The position numbers were made by a program, and so were the translations under genes. Below, one piece after another: positions 1 through 8,839 of a stretch of 64,000 nt of DNA. Location: positions 166,772,394-166,836,393 of the forward strand of contig CP136069.1 of the NCBI GenBank assembly GCA_032622095.1. The letters are read 5' to 3'. The stretch is from Siphonodentalium dalli. Taxonomy: Eukaryota; Mollusca; Scaphopoda; Gadilida; Siphonodentaliidae. The first letter of the stretch is position 1; each line of letters starts with the position of its first letter. The notes beneath the pieces are model-generated. The model saw nothing but the letters and a program-made list of their open reading frames with translations, was not told the origin of the DNA and ran no database searches.

Positions 1-488
1 CGCAAAAAAAATTTGCGAAAATTTTGCCCCCACCTAAACCCCAAAAATATAAGTTCGTCCCTGTTCAAAACTTGTTTTCGTATCAAGTTGCTAATGATTA
101 ACTGCATAGAAGCTCTCAAATTTGGATATCCTGCATGCCATAGCCAGACACAGGATATGAAATAAATCGAGTTTGGCTAACCATGGGCGACAACTCTGTG
201 GCGAAAGCGCGGACATAAATTGTAATGCATTCACCCAATAGGGCATACTGAGTTGTACATATGGTCCAAATTTGGAGTCTCTGCTGCTCATATTTTTCGA
301 GATACAGCAAACCCATTTGTTCACAAAAGGGGAGATAACTCTGAAAATCAAGCGCGGACAATATCCTATATAGTCTATTGACCTAGAATTATTATAGGTC
401 TATATACGTACGAAATTCCAGATCTCTATATATTGTACTTCCAGAGATATAAGAGTTACAAAATTGCTAAGAATAATAATAATAATAA
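1..488 (+). repeat. Tail of a family D repeat unit, cut by window start
   Basis: This is the right-hand part of a D unit. It matches 55182-55670 almost base for base; one visible difference is a T at about 296 where 55440-55500 reads G. It contains the C-rich tract after TTTGCG, two copies of the 150 bp monomer (GGCGACAACTC near 188 and GGGAGATAACTC near 330, each followed by GCGGACA), and ends in an (ATA)n tract. Here the next module is the L1 head; at the equivalent point after D1 the next module is L5. Confidence 0.85.
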
Positions 489-530
489 CTAGAGGTCAGA
501 TTCCATGGAATCAGATATACTTCCATGGTA

Positions 531-555
531 TTCCATCCCATCCCATCCCATCCCG
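531..555 (+). repeat. CATCC pentanucleotide microsatellite in L1
   Basis: Four tandem CATCC words follow the left hairpin arm. L2 and L3 have the same number and L4 has one fewer, so this is a short, variable tract at the edge of the long head. Confidence 0.8.
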
Positions 556-556
556 A

Positions 557-816
557 CCTGACCTTGGTCTTCAAAATGGTCAATCGAAGGTCAAATCGGG
601 TAAAACATGCGGATTTCCACGAAATTTGATACCTAGGGGTACTTTTGTCCGGGGAGTCTTTTGGGCGGGTCAAGTCGTGACCCCGACCTGACATTGACAT
701 TCGAAATGGTAAGTTCAAGGTCAAATCGAGTAAAACGATCGGATTTCGACGAAATTTTATACCTAGGAAAACTTTTGTCCGGGGAGTGTTTTGGACAGGT
801 CAAATCGTGACAATAT
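557..816 (+). repeat. 130 bp tandem dimer inside L1
   Basis: Two monomers start at about 557 and 687, each opening with CCTGAC and carrying AAGGTCAAATCG, GATACCTAGG-like and TTTTGTCCGGGGAGT words. The monomers are clearly diverged from each other but preserved between L copies. In L2 the second monomer has lost about 25 bp near 16040. I do not see this dimer in L5. Confidence 0.75.
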
Positions 817-974
817 GTTACTTTTACAGTAGAGCGGACATACCTATATAGTATATCGGTGAGCATATTCATGCATTTGCCTTGCTTCTTGCTAAGTCCG
901 TTTGAATTTGCGTCATGAAGAGAGGGTTTGAATTTGAGTAATATATATCACCCGTCACAACGTTATACGCTACC

Positions 975-1605
975 AGGGTTAAACCGTTCAATATAAATCA
1001 TTAAAAAGTGTACTAATCTTGCGTTTATATACTACTTATCACATCCACTCATCGAAAAGTTTTTATCTCAATATATGATTTTCGGAGTAATTTTGCCCAT
1101 TTGATCTTCGGTGGAATTTTCCAAATCTGAACCCACCCGACACAAACACTCCCTTGAGCAGGTTGCGTTTATATTAGAGAGGTCAAATTTTAGAGTCATA
1201 CCTACAGTATACCGGCTTATGTACCACCGCATTAAACTCGCTCCTACATCGGCCCGTTTGGATTTGGGGCTAAAAATCGGCTAGTGATAGACTACAGAAG
1301 TATACATATTTATGATATATAGCGTTGTCACGAGTAAACCGTTCCGTTCCATCTGAAAATTAGAAAATTGCGCTCTAGATGCGCGTGAACACTAGCTATC
1401 AGATGTACTCGTCAAAAAAAAAATTCTCGATGTTTGAATTTGAAGTATAGCGGTCAAGATTTGGGGGGGGGGGGCGTGAATAGAATATCCAAATGTACCT
1501 GCTACGGCATTACCTTGCTCTTTAATTAGCCCTTTTGGATTTGGTGGGAAGAATAGGTGCATTTTCCTGTTCCCCGTATAGCGGAAAGGGGTATATATAT
1601 ATAGT
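975..1605 (+). repeat. About 357 bp tandem dimer inside L1
   Basis: Two diverged monomers share AAACCGTTC near 982 and 1338, a CATCCACTC/GATGTACTC-like word, a GATTTTCGG-like word and GCCC(G/T)TTTGGATTTGG near the end. The second monomer of L1-L3 lacks about 110 bp that L4 keeps (about 47688-47785). The poly-G run near 1460 lies where this segment was lost. The same monomer recurs about three times in L5 (56640-57660), which links the long heads of the two families. Confidence 0.7.
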
Positions 1606-1697
1606 CACGCATTTCAATCAGTTTGGATATAAAGTTTAAATATACACAGTTATATGCCTATATATTTAATACTAATATATTTTCTTATAAATTAATA

Positions 1698-1783
1698 GCG
1701 CAGTGCGTAGTCGAGTGGTCAGAGCGTCAAACCTTCAGTTTGTGTTTTTATTGCGACGTGAGTTCGAATCCCGTCAAATTATC
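1698..1783 (+). pseudogene. tRNA-like Pol III unit, L1 copy 1
   Basis: An A-box match (TAGTCGAGTGG) and a B-box match (AGTTCGAATCC, 10 of 11 to GGTTCGANTCC) are spaced as in a tRNA gene. A T7 run at 1784-1790 follows, as expected of a Pol III terminator. U8 and A9 are present. The anticodon arm can pair as CAAA/TTTG with a 7-nt loop, but position 33 is C, not T. The D stem is broken (GTC against AGC) and the 5' and 3' ends do not form an acceptor stem. The long variable region and D loop resemble class II tRNAs (Leu or Ser). I read it as a tRNA-derived pseudogene or SINE-like head, not a working tRNA. Confidence 0.65.
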
Positions 1784-1969
1784 TTTTTTTATTTTTTATT
1801 TTTAACATGTTTTGGTGTATTTTAATCATCAAATACGAATAATACCAAACTAAAGATAATGTAAAGATGCTTTTTATATTCGATTTCAATCAGTTTGGAT
1901 ATAAAGTTTAAATATACACAGTTATATGCCTACATATTTAATACTAATATATTTTCTTATAAATTAACA

Positions 1970-2053
1970 GCGCAGTGCGTAGCCGAGTGGAGAGAGCGTC
2001 AAACATTCAGTTTGTGTTTTATTGCGACGTGAGTTCGAATCCCGTCAAATTAT
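1970..2053 (+). pseudogene. tRNA-like Pol III unit, L1 copy 2
   Basis: Second copy, 272 bp downstream. The A box is TAGCCGAGTGG, the B box is unchanged and a T7 run begins at 2055. The anticodon loop reads CATTCAG where copy 1 reads CCTTCAG, and the D-loop side differs (GGAGAGAGC against GGTCAGAGC). The acceptor stem is also absent. The B box is kept while structural stems drift, consistent with a promoter relic. Confidence 0.65.
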
Positions 2054-2155
2054 CTTTTTTTATTTTTTATTTTTAACATGTTTTGGTGTATTTTAATCAT
2101 CAAATACGAATAATACCAAACTAAAGATAATGTAAAGATGCTTTTTATATTCGAT

Positions 2156-2954
2156 AAATAACTAGAATATAAACAATATACAAATTGATCTTACGAAACT
2201 GATGATGTTTGCATGTTTCTATGTGTTTATCGTTGTTATCGCAAATGGAATAATTGGCTATACGTCGTCATTACGTTAGTAGAAATATACACCATATAAC
2301 GAAGTCTTGTGTGATCAAATTAATGTAATGTTTGTATTTTGTTTGGTTGTATATGATATGCAGTGCGTTGAAGATGCGAAAGAAAATACAAAAGTGAAAT
2401 GCACGCACGCAGATAGCTCATGACACACTATACACGATAAAATGATAATTTACCACACACCATGGGCTACACAATTTACGAATAGGTGGGTTTATATTAA
2501 AATCCAAGTTATTTGCTTTATAACGGCTCCGATATGAACTCATACCAATATAGCACTCTGGAAATGATTGTTGGAATTCGACGGGCGTTCTATCAGTTCT
2601 CTGGTAGAGGAATGAGACTGGCCCGCGGCAAGACGGGTGTATTCGAATCGGAGGTAGGTTCCATCCCACGGAGGATGGGGTAGCCGGAGGAAGGAGAGAG
2701 GGGAGTGACAAATTTTTGGCGTATATATAGATAATATATATTATATATATAAGCGGAATTATTTTGAAGAGCTCTTTTCATTTGACTGAGAAAAAAATAA
2801 TGTTCTAAGTCCAAAAGTTTTGGTTGAAATATTGGAGCCTTTTTCAAAAAGTGAAAACAAAATGAACGACTTTTCTGGGACAGGTCGATGTGGATCCGTT
2901 TTGGACTCTGGATTTCCCAAAAGTCATCTCCGTTTCGCGTGTAGCATAATCTGA
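2156..2954. other. Right part of L1: gene-free AT-rich sequence with small hairpins
   Basis: No reading frame here is convincing. It includes a weak tRNA-like pair of words (TGGTAGAGGAA near 2600 and TATTCGAATC near 2641), a 6 bp hairpin CCATCC-CACGGA-GGATGG at 2661-2678, and an alternating AT stretch at about 2718-2753. This part is conserved across L1-L4, and L4 differs at only a few bases near 49380-49425. The role is unknown. Confidence 0.55.
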
Positions 2955-3582
2955 ATCTTCGGAGGAGATGTGTTATCAAGCACATGGGCCCAAATTGCAA
3001 ACTTTGAGGGCCCGTAACTCTTGCATTTCTTCTCGGATTTCAAAAATCCTTTCCGGTATGAGTTTGTTTTCGTTCGGGAAATACATAAACTTAAATATAT
3101 GAATGTCAATCAAAATTTTATTTTGCAAACAATTTGCCCCCCACCCCAGTGTCAAAATATATGTCCGACCCTGTCAAAATTTCCTTCTCTGACTAAACTG
3201 ACAACGGTCAACACGATTATGAAAACCACATGCAGTTATCTGGAATGATACAAGAGGACAACAGAGTACAATCAAATAGAGGTTTGCCAACTATGGGCGG
3301 TAACTCCTCAGGGAAAGCGCGGACACAAGTTCTGAAGCCCGTGGGCAGTAGGGCATATCGAGATGTGTATACAGTCCAATTTTCGATGCTCTGCTCCTTA
3401 TAATTTCCGAGATAATAAAATGACATTTTTTCATATAAAGGGAGATAACTCCACGGGGTAAATGCGGACAATATCCGTTATGAGCCAAAGGCATAGAACT
3501 CATTTACCCCAACATACTTACCAAACTTGAGTTTTCTAGTACTAATACATTCCGAGATTTGGGCGTTGAAAAATACTGTAGT

Positions 3583-3610
<28 letters not shown>
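2955..3610 (+). repeat. Common tail (A type) attached to L1
   Basis: From ATCTTCGGAGG to the ATA tract this is the same as the last 656 bp of an A unit (for example 4697-5352). It marks it as A type: GTTATCAAGCAC near 2973 and GAAGCCCG near 3332. L1 plus this tail makes a complete long-head unit. Confidence 0.9.

Positions 3611-3611
<1 letters not shown>
3583..3611 (+). repeat. (ATA)n microsatellite at a unit joint
   Basis: About 9.7 ATA repeats separate the tail of one unit from the head of the next. Within the window the length goes with module type: about 9.7 repeats between A units, 7.7 between C units, 3.7 between B units, about 5.3 where an L head follows, and about 5.7 after a mini-unit. 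Confidence 0.95.
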
Positions 3612-3613
<2 letters not shown>

Positions 3614-3786
3614 AAAATAATCGAAAAAGGGCCATAACTCTGTTAAAAGATATTGGACCAACATCCGGATACCATTATTTTTAGTAGACCTTAGATGCCT
3701 TCATTCGCTAGAGATTTCGCGGTCCTCCTCCCATTAGTTTCTGAGTATTTCCAATTAAACAGAAAACGGCCGCAGTAGAAAAACAA

Positions 3787-3817
3787 TATACTTCCTTGGT
3801 TACACCATGGAAGTATA
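3787..3817. other. A/B/C-type head hairpin
   Basis: Outer arms TATACTTCC and GGAAGTATA pair over 9 bp. After a T-T mismatch, TGG pairs with CCA around a TTACA loop. The same hairpin starts at 5529, 7271, 9013, 10755, 12497, 14239, 19059, 20791, 22518, 22738, 24480, 26222, 31071, 32806, 34541, 36276, 38011, 39746, 39966, 41709, 43453, 45195, 50559, 52283, 52503 and 54246. It is followed by a short ATA run. In mini-units that run goes straight into the next unit. Confidence 0.85.
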
Positions 3818-4287
3818 ATAATAGGATCAATCATGAGTGGAAAGAATCGCAGTTTATGGACGGAAAATATGAAGTATGGTGATTATATGTTGTCCTAATA
3901 TGTGTAGGTTGATCTCAAGTGTTTGGACGTGACCCCACCCCTGCCTCGAAATTGGGTGACGGGATTGGGAAAACATCAACCCCTGGCACAAACTGCTAAG
4001 TTTGAGGCCCCGTAACTTCGTCAGTTTCCAACGGATTTTAAAGTTGTTTCCAGTTTTGTGATTTGCGGCTGACATAGATTGCATAGTATAAATTTCATCT
4101 GATTTGGATACGGATAACACTTTGATTATTGGAAAGCATATGGGCCCAAATTCAAACTTGTACGGCCAAGATCTCCGCCATTTTCCAACGTATTTACGAT
4201 CTGTGTTCAGCTTCGAGATCGGCTGATGTTGCAGATATTATATTCCAAGTTTCATCTGATTCCGAGAAGAATTAAAATTCGGCACCA

Positions 4288-4312
4288 CGGACCACCCCTC
4301 CCCAGACCCACA
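4288..4312 (-). other. G-rich tract on the minus strand, recurring
   Basis: The plus strand reads ACCACCCCTCCCCAGACCC, so the minus strand has runs of three, four and four G plus GG. This could form a two-tier quadruplex. The same tract lies about 300 bp downstream in each unit (near 4586), so two copies recur per 1.7 kb across A, B and C arrays. Confidence 0.5.
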
Positions 4313-5324
4313 ATAATGAACCGACACTGGCAACATTTGGCCCACCGCGTGCCGTCTCCAGTCCGTACGCATTTTCGTATCAGATGACATCCTATGTTCG
4401 ATATCTTCGGAGGAGATGTGTTATCAAGCACATGGGCCCAAAATTGCAAAGTTTGAGGGCCCGCGATTCTTTTAGTTTTCGATGGATTTTCGAAATTCGT
4501 CCAGTTTCTAGATCGGCTGATGTTGCAGATGTTATATTCCAAGTTTCATCTGATTCCGAGAAGAATTAAAAATTGGTACCACGGACCACCCCTCCCCAGA
4601 CCCACAATAATGAACCGACACTGACAAAATTTGGCCCACCGCGTGCCCTCTTCCGTCCGCACACGTTGGCGTATCAGCTGACATCCAAACTTCGACATCT
4701 TCGGAGGAGATGTGTTATCAAGCACATGGGCCCAAATTGCAAACTTTGAGGGCCCGTAACTCTTGCATTTCTTCTCGGATTTCAAAAATCCTTTCCGGTA
4801 TGAGTTTGTTTTCGTTCGGGAAATACATAAACTTAAATATATGAATGTCAATCAAAATTTTATTTTGCAAACAATTTGCCCCCCACCCCAGTGTCAAAAT
4901 ATATGTCCGACCCTGTCAAAATTTCCTTCTCTGACTAAACTGACAACGGTCAACACGATTATGAAAACCACATGCAGTTATCTGGAATGATACAAGAGGA
5001 CAACAGAGTACAATCAAATAGAGGTTTGCCAACTATGGGCGGTAACTCCTCAGGGAAAGCGCGGACACAAGTTCTGAAGCCCGTGGGCAGTAGGGCATAT
5101 CGAGATGTGTATACAGTCCAATTTTCGATGCTCTGCTCCTTATAATTTCCGAGATAATAAAATGACATTTTTTCATATAAAGGGAGATAACTCCACGGGG
5201 TAAATGCGGACAATATCCGTTATGAGCCAAAGGCATAGAACTCATTTACCCCAACATACTTACCAAACTTGAGTTTTCTAGTACTAATACATTCCGAGAT
5301 TTGGGCGTTGAAAAATACTGTAGT

Positions 5325-5352
<28 letters not shown>

Positions 5353-5355
<3 letters not shown>

Positions 5356-7066
5356 AAAATAATCGAAAAAGGGCCATAACTCTGTTAAAAGATATTGGAC
5401 CAACATCCGGATACCATTATTTTTAGTAGACCTTAGATGCCTTCATTCGCTAGAGATTTCGCGGTCCTCCTCCCATTAGTTTCTGAGTATTTCCAATTAA
5501 ACAGAAAACGGCCGCAGTAGAAAAACAATATACTTCCTTGGTTACACCATGGAAGTATAATAATAGGATCAATCATGAGTGGAAAGAATCGCAGTTTATG
5601 GACGGAAAATATGAAGTATGGTGATTATATGTTGTCCTAATATGTGTAGGTTGATCTCAAGTGTTTGGACGTGACCCCACCCCTGCCTCGAAATTGGGTG
5701 ACGGGATTGGGAAAACATCAACCCCTGGCACAAACTGCTAAGTTTGAGGCCCCGTAACTTCGTCAGTTTCCAACGGATTTTAAAGTTGTTTCCAGTTTTG
5801 TGATTTGCGGCTGACATAGATTGCATAGTATAAATTTCATCTGATTTGGATACGGATAACACTTTGATTATTGGAAAGCATATGGGCCCAAATTCAAACT
5901 TGTACGGCCAAGATCTCCGCCATTTTCCAACGTATTTACGATCTGTGTTCAGCTTCGAGATCGGCTGATGTTGCAGATATTATATTCCAAGTTTCATCTG
6001 ATTCCGAGAAGAATTAAAATTCGGCACCACGGACCACCCCTCCCCAGACCCACAATAATGAACCGACACTGGCAACATTTGGCCCACCGCGTGCCGTCTC
6101 CAGTCCGTACGCATTTTCGTATCAGATGACATCCTATGTTCGATATCTTCGGAGGAGATGTGTTATCAAGCACATGGGCCCAAAATTGCAAAGTTTGAGG
6201 GCCCGCGATTCTTTTAGTTTTCGATGGATTTTCGAAATTCGTCCAGTTTCTAGATCGGCTGATGTTGCAGATGTTATATTCCAAGTTTCATCTGATTCCG
6301 AGAAGAATTAAAAATTGGTACCACGGACCACCCCTCCCCAGACCCACAATAATGAACCGACACTGACAAAATTTGGCCCACCGCGTGCCCTCTTCCGTCC
6401 GCACACGTTGGCGTATCAGCTGACATCCAAACTTCGACATCTTCGGAGGAGATGTGTTATCAAGCACATGGGCCCAAATTGCAAACTTTGAGGGCCCGTA
6501 ACTCTTGCATTTCTTCTCGGATTTCAAAAATCCTTTCCGGTATGAGTTTGTTTTCGTTCGGGAAATACATAAACTTAAATATATGAATGTCAATCAAAAT
6601 TTTATTTTGCAAACAATTTGCCCCCCACCCCAGTGTCAAAATATATGTCCGACCCTGTCAAAATTTCCTTCTCTGACTAAACTGACAACGGTCAACACGA
6701 TTATGAAAACCACATGCAGTTATCTGGAATGATACAAGAGGACAACAGAGTACAATCAAATAGAGGTTTGCCAACTATGGGCGGTAACTCCTCAGGGAAA
6801 GCGCGGACACAAGTTCTGAAGCCCGTGGGCAGTAGGGCATATCGAGATGTGTATACAGTCCAATTTTCGATGCTCTGCTCCTTATAATTTCCGAGATAAT
6901 AAAATGACATTTTTTCATATAAAGGGAGATAACTCCACGGGGTAAATGCGGACAATATCCGTTATGAGCCAAAGGCATAGAACTCATTTACCCCAACATA
7001 CTTACCAAACTTGAGTTTTCTAGTACTAATACATTCCGAGATTTGGGCGTTGAAAAATACTGTAGT

Positions 7067-7094
<28 letters not shown>
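5353..7094 (+). repeat. A unit 2
   Basis: Identical in length to unit 1 and shares its A at the equivalent site (6366), which no later A unit in this block shows. That pairs units 1 and 2 as the most recent duplication or conversion at this end of the array. Confidence 0.95.
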
Positions 7095-7097
<3 letters not shown>

Positions 7098-8808
7098 AAA
7101 ATAATCGAAAAAGGGCCATAACTCTGTTAAAAGATATTGGACCAACATCCGGATACCATTATTTTTAGTAGACCTTAGATGCCTTCATTCGCTAGAGATT
7201 TCGCGGTCCTCCTCCCATTAGTTTCTGAGTATTTCCAATTAAACAGAAAACGGCCGCAGTAGAAAAACAATATACTTCCTTGGTTACACCATGGAAGTAT
7301 AATAATAGGATCAATCATGAGTGGAAAGAATCGCAGTTTATGGACGGAAAATATGAAGTATGGTGATTATATGTTGTCCTAATATGTGTAGGTTGATCTC
7401 AAGTGTTTGGACGTGACCCCACCCCTGCCTCGAAATTGGGTGACGGGATTGGGAAAACATCAACCCCTGGCACAAACTGCTAAGTTTGAGGCCCCGTAAC
7501 TTCGTCAGTTTCCAACGGATTTTAAAGTTGTTTCCAGTTTTGTGATTTGCGGCTGACATAGATTGCATAGTATAAATTTCATCTGATTTGGATACGGATA
7601 ACACTTTGATTATTGGAAAGCATATGGGCCCAAATTCAAACTTGTACGGCCAAGATCTCCGCCATTTTCCAACGTATTTACGATCTGTGTTCAGCTTCGA
7701 GATCGGCTGATGTTGCAGATATTATATTCCAAGTTTCATCTGATTCCGAGAAGAATTAAAATTCGGCACCACGGACCACCCCTCCCCAGACCCACAATAA
7801 TGAACCGACACTGGCAACATTTGGCCCACCGCGTGCCGTCTCCAGTCCGTACGCATTTTCGTATCAGATGACATCCTATGTTCGATATCTTCGGAGGAGA
7901 TGTGTTATCAAGCACATGGGCCCAAAATTGCAAAGTTTGAGGGCCCGCGATTCTTTTAGTTTTCGATGGATTTTCGAAATTCGTCCAGTTTCTAGATCGG
8001 CTGATGTTGCAGATGTTATATTCCAAGTTTCATCTGATTCCGAGAAGAATTAAAAATTGGTACCACGGACCACCCCTCCCCAGACCCACAATAATGAACC
8101 GACACTGGCAAAATTTGGCCCACCGCGTGCCCTCTTCCGTCCGCACACGTTGGCGTATCAGCTGACATCCAAACTTCGACATCTTCGGAGGAGATGTGTT
8201 ATCAAGCACATGGGCCCAAATTGCAAACTTTGAGGGCCCGTAACTCTTGCATTTCTTCTCGGATTTCAAAAATCCTTTCCGGTATGAGTTTGTTTTCGTT
8301 CGGGAAATACATAAACTTAAATATATGAATGTCAATCAAAATTTTATTTTGCAAACAATTTGCCCCCCACCCCAGTGTCAAAATATATGTCCGACCCTGT
8401 CAAAATTTCCTTCTCTGACTAAACTGACAACGGTCAACACGATTATGAAAACCACATGCAGTTATCTGGAATGATACAAGAGGACAACAGAGTACAATCA
8501 AATAGAGGTTTGCCAACTATGGGCGGTAACTCCTCAGGGAAAGCGCGGACACAAGTTCTGAAGCCCGTGGGCAGTAGGGCATATCGAGATGTGTATACAG
8601 TCCAATTTTCGATGCTCTGCTCCTTATAATTTCCGAGATAATAAAATGACATTTTTTCATATAAAGGGAGATAACTCCACGGGGTAAATGCGGACAATAT
8701 CCGTTATGAGCCAAAGGCATAGAACTCATTTACCCCAACATACTTACCAAACTTGAGTTTTCTAGTACTAATACATTCCGAGATTTGGGCGTTGAAAAAT
8801 ACTGTAGT

Positions 8809-8836
<28 letters not shown>
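7095..8836 (+). repeat. A unit 3
   Basis: 1742 bp. It has the majority base (GGCAAAATTT near 8105). No private difference stood out on reading. Confidence 0.95.

Positions 8837-8839
<3 letters not shown>

Larger units (their letters stand above)
1612..2155 (+). repeat. 272 bp tandem duplication carrying the tRNA-like units
   Basis: Two near-identical copies, 1612-1883 and 1884-2155, each contain an AT-rich leader, a tRNA-like unit, a T-rich terminator and a trailer ending in TTTTATATTCGAT. The copies differ by few bases, so this duplication is younger than the 357 bp dimer next to it. Equivalent duplications are in L2 and L3; L4 has a longer version of about 410 bp. Confidence 0.85.
489..2954 (+). 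repeat. L1: long-head module, copy 1
   Basis: First of four related long heads (others at 15793, 27777 and 46750). It begins with CTAGAGG right after an ATA tract and joins the common tail at ATCTTCGGAGG. In order it holds a short palindrome (ATTCCATGGAAT), a lone left hairpin arm TATACTTCC, a CATCC microsatellite, a 130 bp dimer, a 357 bp dimer, a poly-G run of about 12, two tRNA-like units, about 300 bp of AT-rich sequence, a small CCATCC/GGATGG hairpin at 2661-2678 and an AT palindrome near 2718-2753. With its tail it forms a 3122 bp unit. No coding region is convincing. I do not recognise a named element. Confidence 0.85.
3611..5352 (+). repeat. A unit 1 (1742 bp)
   Basis: Type copy for the family. 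The head runs from TGAAAAATAATCG through the hairpin at 3787-3817. Next comes a block with TGCCTCGAAATT near 3944 that is also kept in family D. Then follow four diverged GGCCCGTAACTC-type monomers (cores near 4003, 4163, 4455 and 4748) and two GGGAGATAACTC-type monomers (near 5040 and 5182), and finally the ATA tract. It carries A at 4624 where later units have G. Short open frames occur on both strands but recur only because the DNA repeats. Confidence 0.95.

Noticed and set aside
1698-1783. Functional tRNA gene
   Set aside because: The acceptor stem does not pair, position 33 is not T, and the D stem is broken in this copy.
2195-2205. GAAACTGATGA word resembling a hammerhead ribozyme core
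   Set aside because: No stem II followed by a second GAAA and no cleavage-site partner can be placed around it.
489-2954. L head as an LTR retrotransposon or DNA transposon
   Set aside because: No long terminal repeats, terminal inverted repeats, target-site duplications or enzyme-coding frames are visible at its limits.
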